Shown in pieces: positions 44,748-51,905 of a stretch of 64,000 nucleotides of DNA. The stretch is from Bordetella parapertussis (GTDB lineage Bacteria > Pseudomonadota > Gammaproteobacteria > Burkholderiales > Burkholderiaceae_D), in assembly GCA_945866125.1 (NCBI GenBank), contig CAMBFZ010000006.1:73501-137500 (forward strand), written 5' to 3'. Numbering within the stretch: position 1 is the first letter of the stretch; each line of letters opens with the position of its first letter. Below the pieces are notes generated by a model. It was given only the letters and a program-made list of their open reading frames with translations. It did not search any database and was not told the origin of the DNA. The position numbers were made by a program, and so were the translations under genes.

Positions 44748-46274
44748 TCAAAAATCGAAATCAAGCTGCTGCTTCGTTGCTGCGTTGTCGCTGGCTGGTC
44801 TTTTAGGATGGCGCATTTTTTTTCGTGATGCATGTTTTTCAACCACTGCTTTTTTGCCGGCTTGGACGTCGGCTGTTTGTCGTCTGCCGTGCAATCGCTG
44901 TTTGGCTTCTCGAGTGGCCTGAGCGAGTTCAATCACGGGTTGCGCGATGTCGTCGCCGACCTGTACGCCTGAGTTGCGTTGTACTTGCTCTGGCATTAAC
45001 CAGGGCTCCCACAACCACGTGTCGGGAACGCGACGCATGGCGGGTAGCCACCATCTGACGAATTTCCCATGTGGGTCATGGTCTTGTGCTTGTTTGATGG
45101 GGTTGTAGACACGGGTCGTATTAATGCCCGTGGTGCCTGATTGCATTTGCAATTGACTCCAGTGGATACCCGGCTCGTAGTCTAAAAATTGCGTGGCCAG
45201 CCACTCCCCTACAGGACGCCAATGCAACCATAGAGGGTAAGCCGCTACCGAGACCAGCATGGCGCGCATGCGAAAATTCAGCCATCCCGTTTCTCGCAAC
45301 ATGATGACGCAAGCGTCCACCATGGGCCAGCCTGTGCGAGCAGCTTTTAGCGCCTCAAAATATTGTTCGTTAAAATCTTTTTCGCGCAGACCATCGTATC
45401 CGCGGTGCATGTTGTGCCATTCGATAGCAGGTTCACTTTCGAGCTTTTGAATGAAATGACAGTGCCAATATAAGCGGCTGATAAACGCCGTTAGCCCAGC
45501 CCGGTGTCGTATAGCTTGTGGCGGTAGCTGGGCGATCTGGCTACGGGTTTGTTGCACCACTTCACGTAGGCTGATGCACCCGTATGCTAGATAGGCGGAC
45601 AGGCGGGAGCACGCATCGGGAGCCAATATGGGTGATGAGATTCCACCGCGGTAACCCAAGCTGCGCGTGGTTAAAAAACTTTGTAATACCGCCAGCGCCA
45701 ATGATCTTCCCCCGCGTTGGCGTAAGGGAGGATTGTGCCGCAAATGAATGGGCGCAGGCATGAGAACGGCGGGTGTTGCACCATGCTTCCAAAAATCTAA
45801 TTTTTCGAAATTTTGCACCGGCGCGGCCATGTGCTTTTCCCATTCGGCTTGCCATAGGTTTCGATTTTTTAAAGCCCGCACAACACCAAATTGTGCATGC
45901 TCGTGCCAGGCAACATCGTGCGCCTGGCACCACGCGGCAACGCGGAGGTCTCGCGCATAAGTAAAGCCATTGCCTGTTTCTTGATGCGAATGCAATCTGC
46001 AAAATGGGGCTTCTTTCCAGATTGCTGAAAGTACATCAGGCAACTCACCTGTATGAATTTCTATGCTGCCACCGTGGGAGCGAAATTCACGATCAAGTTC
46101 TTCCAGCGATTCGCGAATGAACTCAAAGTGCTGGAGCGCTGCATCAGGTTGCAACCATAGGTCTGGCTCGACAACATAAATGCATCTTACTTGCCCACGC
46201 CTTGATGCATCGGTTAATGCGGCATGATCTTGCCAGCGCAAATCACGCTTGAACCAAACCAGTTCGTAGGACAT
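44748..46274 (-). CDS. Deoxyribodipyrimidine photolyase / cryptochrome-like FAD protein
   Basis: 508 residues from ATG 46274 (MSYELVWFKRDLRWQDHAAL is the classic photolyase opening). Antenna Rossmann domain (1-130), then FAD domain with CSRLSAYLAYGCISLREV, FISRLYWHCHFIQKLE, WPMVDACVIMLRETGWLNFRMRAMLVSVAAYPLWLHWRPVGEWLATQFLDYEPGIHWSQLQMQSGTTG. It resembles the (6-4)/prokaryotic FeS-type-less branch (long linker, no clear FeS cysteines). The C-terminal ~50 residues are Arg/Lys-rich. DNA repair of UV lesions, or a photoreceptor. First of the minus-strand trio's end; see the two upstream genes. Confidence 0.9.
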   Translation of the reverse strand: MSYELVWFKRDLRWQDHAALTDASRRGQVRCIYVVEPDLWLQPDAALQHFEFIRESLEELDREFRSHGGSIEIHTGELPDVLSAIWKEAPFCRLHSHQETGNGFTYARDLRVAAWCQAHDVAWHEHAQFGVVRALKNRNLWQAEWEKHMAAPVQNFEKLDFWKHGATPAVLMPAPIHLRHNPPLRQRGGRSLALAVLQSFLTTRSLGYRGGISSPILAPDACSRLSAYLAYGCISLREVVQQTRSQIAQLPPQAIRHRAGLTAFISRLYWHCHFIQKLESEPAIEWHNMHRGYDGLREKDFNEQYFEALKAARTGWPMVDACVIMLRETGWLNFRMRAMLVSVAAYPLWLHWRPVGEWLATQFLDYEPGIHWSQLQMQSGTTGINTTRVYNPIKQAQDHDPHGKFVRWWLPAMRRVPDTWLWEPWLMPEQVQRNSGVQVGDDIAQPVIELAQATREAKQRLHGRRQTADVQAGKKAVVEKHASRKKMRHPKRPASDNAATKQQLDFDF

Positions 46275-46320
46275 AAGAGTGTTTGAGCTATTTATTATTG
46301 ATGTCTGCGGCCGCAAGTCG

Positions 46321-47271
46321 TCAGATGCGACGGGCAAGCACGACGGCAGCGGCCGAGCCAGCGCCTACCAGCGCGCACCATGCACGCACAGCCCACGGTG
46401 TTGGTAAGCCAGCCAAAGCGGCAGCCTCGTCACGGTGATGGCGCTCGTCGGCCTGGCAGCGTAGCAATAGCGGCAGCAAGCTATCCGGGCCACCGTGCAG
46501 CTCTAGGTGATCAATCTGCTGCTGGTAGTGTTGGTCGACGAAGGATTCGACTGCGGTAATGGTGGCATATACCGCGCGCCGCCCGGCTAAAGCGGGCAGC
46601 GCACCGGTCAACCAGCCGGCGAGTCGCCATGGTCCGAGCAAGCGACTGCGGCGCGCGGCGGGTAGCCATTCCTCCACGAGTTGCAGGTGCTGGGCTTCGG
46701 TGTCGCCGTGTCGCTGCGCGAAGGCCAGTAGTTCAGGGTCGCGGCGCCATGCTGCCACGGCCGCGATACCTCGGTAGATGAAGACAGCACCTGTCTCGCC
46801 AGCATGGTCGGATCGCAGCTCGCGCTCAAGGTGCTTTGACAGCCCAAAACTATTCGTTACCAGGGAGGCGTTTTTTGGGGTATCCCAGCGGCGGACCAGT
46901 ATCTGCAGCGTGGGTCTCACCAGCAAGAAGCCGCGATAGGCCATTTCCATCAAACTGAGCATACCGGGCAGATGAGCCAGCCGGGCTAGCCAACGCCAGC
47001 CAGGCAAGCGGCGCCACATAGCAACGAAAGCCTGCGCACCATCTAACCTTGAGCCATCGGCCCGTTGAACATGAAAGCGTGCCAGCAGCGTGGCACGTTC
47101 GGCCGCGAAGCTAGCGTCTCCATCAACGTCGGAACTGATGTCGACGAAGCATAGACCGCTGTCGTTACGACGTTGCGCCAGGCCTTTGACATGCGCTATC
47201 TCGCGCTGGCACAGCGGGCACTGGCCGTCGTACAGCACCGTGAGTGTGTCGGGTAGTTTGGGTTGATTCAT
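46321..47271 (-). CDS. Fusion of DCC-family thiol-disulfide oxidoreductase (DUF393) and COQ7-like di-iron hydroxylase
   Basis: 316 residues from ATG 47271 (GGAGCTTCT ahead). N-terminal DCC domain (about 8-120): VLYDGQCPLCQRE with C18-x-x-C21. C-terminal COQ7 domain (about 140-316): all six expected di-iron ligands are visible: HAGE (E159), EAQH (E192, H195), AVES (E242) and ERHH (E276, H279). COQ7 hydroxylates demethoxyubiquinol; here it is joined to a redox-thiol domain. It overlaps the upstream FAD-domain gene by 4 bp, so both are co-translated. A photolyase operon context is unusual for a quinone hydroxylase. Confidence 0.88.
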   Translation of the reverse strand: MNQPKLPDTLTVLYDGQCPLCQREIAHVKGLAQRRNDSGLCFVDISSDVDGDASFAAERATLLARFHVQRADGSRLDGAQAFVAMWRRLPGWRWLARLAHLPGMLSLMEMAYRGFLLVRPTLQILVRRWDTPKNASLVTNSFGLSKHLERELRSDHAGETGAVFIYRGIAAVAAWRRDPELLAFAQRHGDTEAQHLQLVEEWLPAARRSRLLGPWRLAGWLTGALPALAGRRAVYATITAVESFVDQHYQQQIDHLELHGGPDSLLPLLLRCQADERHHRDEAAALAGLPTPWAVRAWCALVGAGSAAAVVLARRI

Positions 47272-48509
47272 AGAAGCTCCTCGGCCTGGTGCAATCCGCG
47301 TGTCGTACGTGTCCACCATTGGGAGAAGCTGTGACAGCGCCGCTCTACGAGCCGGAAGAGCGTCGGTGAAGCGTCTAGCTGCGCGATGGGCTTGAGCCAG
47401 CGCGTGAGGTGGGGGTCGTCGACGCTTCGTACGCGTGCCGCGCCGGCTAGAACGGTACCCAAGCTCGCTGCATCAATGAACCAACGTTGCGGAGTCACTG
47501 CCGTCATCGCTGCATCGACCCAGCGCCAGCGTGCTTCGGGCCAAGGCCACCCTTCGTGGTAATCCCGCAGATAGACGCCAATGACGACGACTGAGTCCGG
47601 CAGATCCGTCGGCGGCGCACGCAGTGCCCAAGGATGGACAAGCCATACCTCACGTCCACGCAGTTGCTCGGCGGTAGTCGCATCAGGCCCACGCAGCGCA
47701 AGCGAAGTGGGTGGTACAGCGTATAACATCGGCTCGGATTCGGCGTTGCCGTACGAGGCGCTGCTGTTTATTAACAATGATGCGTGGTCTGCCAAACTGA
47801 CGGCGCGTGCGATGCGATCCAGCGCATCGTAAGACTGATCGATCACGGTGCCCGGACTGTGCCAGTGCGCAGGCGCATAGCGCGCCACATTGTCTGCGTT
47901 GAAGAGATAGGGTTTGTGGCTACCCGTGCCCGCCACCCACTGCCAGCTAAGGTGATTGCTGGCGAGGTCGCCATCGAGCAGCTGCGCCACCATCCAGTCG
48001 GCACCTGCGCGCCAGTGCACATGGCGCAGATGCACCACGTAGCTCGCTAACCACATGCGTGCGTGGTTGTGCAGCGTGCCCGTAGCGTAGAGAGTGCGCA
48101 CTGCCTCATCAATGGCGGGTACGCCGGTGCGCGCTTGGCGGATGTCGTCGGGCAGGATCGAGACATAGGCATCGTCGGCGCGTGGGCCTGGATGCAAGGA
48201 GTGCATAATGCGGTCCCCTGCATGAGACCAGACGTGGCGGAAGTACTCACGCCAGCCAAATTCGAATACCAGCTTATGCCCGACGGGAAGTTGACCCTCC
48301 TGCCGCAGTACTTCTGTTAAGACTTCGCGCAGTGTAAGTACACCGTGGGCGAGGTAGGGTGATAGCCCCGTTACCGCGCCTTCTAGGTGGTTTCGTGTGC
48401 GCGCATAGGCGGTAGTCTGCACGCGCGAGGCACGAGCAAGCGCCGCGCTTAGCGAGGGTGGTAGAGCGTCGGGCCAGTCCACATGGATGCCGGTAAAAAG
48501 GTCGGACAT
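47268..48509 (-). CDS. Photolyase-related FAD-domain protein, antenna domain absent or moved to the C-terminus
   Basis: 413 residues. It begins directly in the FAD-binding domain of the photolyase/cryptochrome family: SPYLAHGVLTLREV, FEFGWREYFRHVW, GVPAIDEAVRTLYATGTLHNHARMWLASYVVHLRHVHW, WMVAQLLDGDLASNHLSWQWVAGTGSHK (1-250). No Rossmann antenna domain precedes this. The remaining ~160 residues (EVWLVHPWAL, VVVIGVYLRDYHEGW, EARWRWVDAAMTAV, RWFIDAASLGTV) resemble the strands and helix of a reduced antenna domain placed after the FAD domain. Function could be repair, light sensing or neither. First gene of the operon with the DCC-COQ7 fusion. Confidence 0.8.
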   Translation of the reverse strand: MSDLFTGIHVDWPDALPPSLSAALARASRVQTTAYARTRNHLEGAVTGLSPYLAHGVLTLREVLTEVLRQEGQLPVGHKLVFEFGWREYFRHVWSHAGDRIMHSLHPGPRADDAYVSILPDDIRQARTGVPAIDEAVRTLYATGTLHNHARMWLASYVVHLRHVHWRAGADWMVAQLLDGDLASNHLSWQWVAGTGSHKPYLFNADNVARYAPAHWHSPGTVIDQSYDALDRIARAVSLADHASLLINSSASYGNAESEPMLYAVPPTSLALRGPDATTAEQLRGREVWLVHPWALRAPPTDLPDSVVVIGVYLRDYHEGWPWPEARWRWVDAAMTAVTPQRWFIDAASLGTVLAGAARVRSVDDPHLTRWLKPIAQLDASPTLFRLVERRCHSFSQWWTRTTRGLHQAEELL

Positions 48510-48965
48510 CAGTTGGCTTCCTCAACCTGCCGATTTTTCTGCGACTGACTACGTAGGAGTAGCGTCATTGCTGATACCAGTGCACAAGTGAGATGTCGCA
48601 TCGGGATTGAATCGTATAAAAATAAAAGCCACCTGATCAGGGAGTAACTTCATCCAGTTTTTGGTATTTCAATCGTTTGAGGAGATTGAATTGGACACGC
48701 TTGGTAGGCGATTGCGGTTATTTCTCGTCTGCAGGAATTTTTTAACCGGGGAAGCTCGGCGGTCTTCGAATAGCCTCTTAAGGCAATTCAAATTCAAGTT
48801 GATCACGATCGCTCTTTAAAAATAAACGTTCAATTCGGGCGCGTGTCTGACACAAGTATCGCGAAGGGATTTTGTTATTTTTTAGACGACGTAAAATTTT
48901 TTAGAATTTTATTTTAACTTAAAATTCATGCAAGCATTTTCCCACCCTCCGCCGGCCCAAACACT
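48510..48965. other. Gene-poor stretch left of the tRNA-Phe duplicate
   Basis: 456 bp without a believable gene, AT-rich towards the right. At 48811-48827 GCTCTTTAAAAATAAAC resembles the rRNA-leader boxA antitermination element (compare 63683-63700), so the segment may be debris from an rRNA or tRNA leader. A plus-strand terminator closes it at 48966. Confidence 0.4.
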
Positions 48966-48990
48966 AAAACTACCCGAAGGTGGTTTTTTA
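48966..48990 (+). terminator. Intrinsic terminator (plus strand)
   Basis: AAAACTACC (48966-48974) pairs with GGTGGTTTT (48979-48987) over a CGAA tetraloop and is followed by TTA; the stem is 9 bp including one G-U pair. It implies a plus-strand transcript ending here, yet no plus-strand gene precedes it in the gap. Confidence 0.6.
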
Positions 48991-48997
48991 TACATCT

Positions 48998-49020
48998 TGG
49001 TGGCCCGGGGTGGAATCGAA
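48998..49020 (-). repeat. Duplicate of the 3' end of tRNA-Phe (attachment-site remnant)
   Basis: TGGTGGCCCGGGG, then one changed base, then GGAATCGAA matches the 3' acceptor-T-arm part of tRNA-Phe at 49651-49673 (one mismatch in 23). The flanking bases on the left (CT) match too. Beyond it the sequence does not continue as a tRNA. Such partial copies are left where an integrase used the tRNA 3' end as attB. Confidence 0.65.
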
Positions 49021-49047
49021 TCGAGCTGGGGACATCCTATCCGGCTT

Positions 49048-49332
49048 TCAAAGTTGCTTTGGCCAAGCTCTAGCGGTATGTAATACCCTGAATATCTCTA
49101 CGGTGCCATTCTTAATTCGGTAAGGAACGATGTAAGGGTAGTGGGCGATGACCAGTTTTTGCGTGCCTGTGACTCTTCCAGAGCATCCTAAGTGCGGTTG
49201 TTCCTTCAGTTGCTAGGTACTGGCGAGTACATGCATGAAAAAGGCTTTGGCGATGGCAAGACTGTCTTTGGCGATGTAATCCGCTTCATCTGCGAGATTG
49301 GCCAGCGCTTCCGCAAGCCACTTAATTTGCAT
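49048..49332 (-). pseudogene. RelE/ParE-type toxin gene broken by an internal amber codon
   Basis: 94 codons from ATG 49332 to TGA, with a TAG at 49213-49215 as codon 40. Before it: MQIKWLAEALANLADEADYI and AKAFFMHVLAST; after it QLKEQPHLGCSGRVTGT, KLVIAHYPYIVPYRI and EIFRVLHTARAWP, the classic RelE/ParE strands. No frameshift is needed, so one base change would restore it. It overlaps the antitoxin's last codons by 11 bp, typical for toxin-antitoxin pairs. Read as a fragment, only the first 39 residues are made, too short for toxicity. Confidence 0.85.
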
Positions 49333-49558
49333 ACTTCTTTATAGCTTTTGCGAGATCTTTGTCCGATGCAAAATCCCCGGCATCAGTTTCTTTCAAGGCT
49401 TGTTTGATTTCCTTGATCTGCCACGCCTCTGGTTCCAAATACCGTTCGAGGGCTTCTGAAGCCAGGAAAGATTTGGAGCGATTGGTTGCTGCAGCAAGCT
49501 TTTCGAGTTGGCTTTTGGTCTTAGCGCTAACTCGCAGGGTGAGGACTGATGATTCCAT
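49322..49558 (-). CDS. Ribbon-helix-helix antitoxin (ParD/RelB-like)
   Basis: 78 residues from ATG 49558 with a perfect GGAGGTTGAC ribosome site. N-terminal RHH domain (SVLTLRVSAKTKSQLEKLAAATNRSKSFLASEALERYL) binds DNA as a dimer; the C-terminal helix WQIKEIKQALKETDAGDF would wrap the toxin. The cognate toxin downstream is broken, so the antitoxin is an orphan. A 24-bp palindrome upstream is its probable operator. Confidence 0.88.
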   Translation of the reverse strand: MESSVLTLRVSAKTKSQLEKLAAATNRSKSFLASEALERYLEPEAWQIKEIKQALKETDAGDFASDKDLAKAIKKYAN

Positions 49559-49570
49559 GTCAACCTCCAT

Positions 49571-49594
49571 AAATACAATGCATACATTGTATTT
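49571..49594 (-). promoter_or_regulatory. Operator palindrome of the toxin-antitoxin locus
   Basis: AAATACAATG (49571-49580) and CATTGTATTT (49585-49594) are perfect reverse complements around CATA. It sits 5 bp upstream of the antitoxin ribosome site, where RHH antitoxins bind to repress their own transcription. The embedded ACAATG/CATTGT half-sites are likely RHH contacts. It may overlap the promoter. Confidence 0.75.
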
Positions 49595-49612
49595 CCGCTG
49601 CTCCAAACACAA

Positions 49613-49637
49613 AAGCCCCAGCACATGTGCTGAGGCT
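49613..49637 (-). terminator. Intrinsic terminator after tRNA-Phe
   Basis: On the minus strand, AAGCCTCAGCAC pairs with GTGCTGGGGCT (one G-U) around a 2-4 nt loop and is followed by TTTTGTGTTT. It lies 14 bp past the tRNA-Phe 3' end and just upstream of the antitoxin operator. Confidence 0.8.
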
Positions 49638-49650
49638 TTCGCGAATTACT

Positions 49651-49726
49651 TGGTGGCCCGGGGCGGAATCGAACCACCGACACAAGGATTTTCAATCCTC
49701 TGCTCTACCGACTGAGCTACCAGGCC
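49651..49726 (-). tRNA. tRNA-Phe (anticodon GAA)
   Basis: 76 nt including the encoded CCA. Acceptor GGCCTGG pairs with CCGGGCC (one G-U), anticodon stem GAGGA/TCCTT closes the TTGAAAA loop giving GAA, T arm CGGTGGTTCGATTCC. The 3' end points to the antitoxin island. Confidence 0.97.
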
Positions 49727-49783
49727 AAGAGGCGCGAGTATAGCAAAACAATGGCCTGATGAAAAGAGTCCTGTATGCGGCGC

Positions 49784-49789
49784 TATAAT
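49784..49789 (+). promoter_or_regulatory. -10 element of the ubiH-like/dsbC transcript
   Basis: TATAAT at 49784-49789, 48 bp upstream of the ATG, on the correct strand; no strong -35. Confidence 0.45.
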
Positions 49790-49836
49790 TGAGGCCTTGG
49801 ATTGCCCTAAACTTCTGCAATTAGCCTCTCTTTTCT

Positions 49837-51057
49837 ATGAATAATCAATGCGAAGTTTGTGTCATCGGTAGCGGGGCTGTGGGCAAAGCGACCGCCCTGG
49901 CGTTGGCGCAAGCCGGACTCCAGGTGGTTTTGCTGGCGCCCTCTGGCCCAGTGCTGCCAGCGCCGGGCCATACCGAAGAGGTCGAATGGGATAGCCGGGT
50001 CTACGCGCTCAATCATGTCGCGCGGTCCTTGCTCTCTTCATTGAAGGTATGGGGAGCGATGGACACTTCCCGTATTGCGGCAGTCGATGCGATGGCGGTG
50101 CATGGGGATGCCAGCGATGGTCCCGGTCACCTTGGCTTTGATGCTTACGGCGCGCGGGTGGATGCTTTGGCGTGGATTGTTGAAGATCGCAATCTCAATG
50201 AAGCACTCGATACCGCGCTGCGCTTCGCTTCTGGTCTGCGTATGATCAACGCGGCAGCCCTCACGCTCGATATCTTCGCCGATCGCGCCTCGGTTGGTCT
50301 TGCCAATGGCGAGATGCTCAATGCTTCGCTCGTGATTGGCGCCGACGGCGCCCAGTCGTGGGTGCGCGCGCAGACTGATATCGGGTTGGATTATCGCTCT
50401 TATAATCAGCGTGCGGTGGTGGCTAATTTTTCTTGCGAGCACGCGCATCATGGTGTGGCTAGTCAGTGGTTTTTGGGCGCCGATGGCATCGTAGCGCTGC
50501 TGCCTTTGCCGGGTAATCGCGTCTCGCTGGTCTGGTCCGCGCCTGAATCGTTGGCGCAATCTTTGTTGAGCGAGCCAGTGGATAAGCTGGCGCAGCGACT
50601 GATGGCTTTGCCGAATCATCGATTGGGTGAGTTATCAGCATTGCCCCCTGCGACCCCAAACGCTTTTCCGCTCAGGCTGATTCGAGCCCATTCGCCAGTC
50701 GCACGTCGAATTGCGCTGGTGGGCGATGCGGCACACGTTATTCATCCGCTTGCGGGACAGGGGATGAATCTTGGTTTTGCCGATGTCGATGCCTTGCTCG
50801 CTGCGCTGGCAAAACGTGAATGCCCCACCGACTGCGGGGATGATCGTACCCTCGGCCGCTATGCGCGAGCGCGCAAGGAGGAGGTGATGCTGATGCAATT
50901 AGCCACCGATGGCCTGCAGCGAATTTTTGCTTCCGAGTTGCCGCCTTTGCGTGTATTGCGCCATGCGGGCATGGGGCTGGTAGATCGGCTGCCATTTTTG
51001 AAGCGCCGTTTAATGTCGCATGCCTTGGGTAAGGCGATGTTTGTTGATTCTTACTGA
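49837..51057 (+). CDS. UbiH/UbiF family FAD-dependent ubiquinone hydroxylase
   Basis: 406 residues. FAD/NAD(P) Rossmann loop VIGSGAVGKATALALAQAG, DG motif VIGADGAQSWVR, and GD motif LVGDAAHVIHPLAGQGMNLGFADVDALLAAL, the standard UbiH/VisC set. These class A flavin monooxygenases hydroxylate the aromatic ring in ubiquinone synthesis. Which position (UbiH, UbiF, UbiI, UbiL or UbiM type) cannot be said. Next to dsbC on the same strand, 17 bp apart; a pairing seen in beta-proteobacteria. Confidence 0.88.
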   Translation: MNNQCEVCVIGSGAVGKATALALAQAGLQVVLLAPSGPVLPAPGHTEEVEWDSRVYALNHVARSLLSSLKVWGAMDTSRIAAVDAMAVHGDASDGPGHLGFDAYGARVDALAWIVEDRNLNEALDTALRFASGLRMINAAALTLDIFADRASVGLANGEMLNASLVIGADGAQSWVRAQTDIGLDYRSYNQRAVVANFSCEHAHHGVASQWFLGADGIVALLPLPGNRVSLVWSAPESLAQSLLSEPVDKLAQRLMALPNHRLGELSALPPATPNAFPLRLIRAHSPVARRIALVGDAAHVIHPLAGQGMNLGFADVDALLAALAKRECPTDCGDDRTLGRYARARKEEVMLMQLATDGLQRIFASELPPLRVLRHAGMGLVDRLPFLKRRLMSHALGKAMFVDSY

Positions 51058-51074
51058 GATACTGAAAGATTGCT

Positions 51075-51794
51075 ATGACAATGAAAAATATGCTGCTGGC
51101 CATCCTAGGCCTTACCTGTTCGCTGGCAGTGCTCGCTGATACGCCTGAAACGAATATTAAAAAACTACTGCAGCCTCGCATGGGCGATACGGCCGTGATC
51201 GAGTCAGTGATCAAGACGCCCTACAACAACTTGTATGAGGTGAAAATCGGGAATGAGTTGGTGTACACCGATGCAGAAGCGAAATTCATTTTTATCGGGC
51301 GCCTGATTGACGCCGAATCGTCGAAAGATATTACGCAGGTGCGGCTTGATGAAATCAATCGCATCAAATTTTCTGATCTCCCGTTCGATTTGGCGATCAA
51401 GACTGTTAAGGGTAACGGTAAGCGCGTCGTTGCGGTGTTTGAAGATCCTAATTGCGGTTACTGCAAGCGATTCCGCAAGACGCTTAACGAGACTAAGGAC
51501 ATTACGGTTTATACCTTTATGTACAATATTTTGTCGGATGACTCGCGGGTGAAGGCGAAAAATATCTGGTGCTCGTCAGACCGCACAAAAGCGTGGGATG
51601 ACTGGATGATTAACAATAAAACGCCGGCCACTGCAGCAGAATCATGTAGCACGACCCCGAATGAAAAAGTGCTTGAGCTGGGTAAAAAGTTTAAAGTCAC
51701 GGGCACGCCAACAGTGTTTTTTACCGATGGCTCGCGTGTGCCCGGTGCGGTCGATGCCAAGACCCTGGAGGCGAAATTGGCAGCGATTAAATAG
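51075..51794 (+). CDS. dsbC: Periplasmic disulfide isomerase DsbC
   Basis: 239 residues, signal peptide (1-21, VLA-D; the mature protein begins near DTPETN). N-terminal dimerisation domain, then a thioredoxin fold with the active site CGYC (C127-C130) and a second structural cysteine pair (WCSS, ESCSTT). The cis-Pro loop TGTPTVFF is present. It shuffles incorrect disulfides and is kept reduced by DsbD, not found here. Confidence 0.95.
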   Translation: MTMKNMLLAILGLTCSLAVLADTPETNIKKLLQPRMGDTAVIESVIKTPYNNLYEVKIGNELVYTDAEAKFIFIGRLIDAESSKDITQVRLDEINRIKFSDLPFDLAIKTVKGNGKRVVAVFEDPNCGYCKRFRKTLNETKDITVYTFMYNILSDDSRVKAKNIWCSSDRTKAWDDWMINNKTPATAAESCSTTPNEKVLELGKKFKVTGTPTVFFTDGSRVPGAVDAKTLEAKLAAIK

Positions 51795-51815
51795 TTCTTA
51801 ATTAGTTATTTTTTC

Positions 51816-51852
51816 TCAGCGGCGCATTCCGGTTATCCGGATGCGCCGCTGA
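51816..51852. other. Long GC-rich hairpin between dsbC and the AcuI-like gene
   Basis: TCAGCGGCGCATTCCGG and CCGGATGCGCCGCTGA pair over ~16 bp with a one-base bulge. A T-rich run (TTATTTTTTC) lies on its left, so it is best as a terminator for a minus-strand transcript; for dsbC on the plus strand there is no U-run after it. Confidence 0.55.
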
Positions 51853-51905
51853 CGCTTTGAGGGCAGCCGCACTATAATCAACGTTGATTTTTAATGGGAG
51901 ACAGT

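Noticed and set aside
48998..49080. A second tRNA gene at the tRNA-Phe-like sequence
   Set aside because: Only the acceptor and part of the T arm match. No anticodon stem or D arm follows, so it is not a functional tRNA.
49048..49332. Functional toxin made by reading through the amber codon
   Set aside because: No evidence of suppression; the sequence around TAG shows no special read-through context.
51816..51852. Terminator for dsbC
   Set aside because: The stem is strong but the T-run is upstream of it on the plus strand, so it fits a minus-strand terminator better and no minus-strand gene precedes it.
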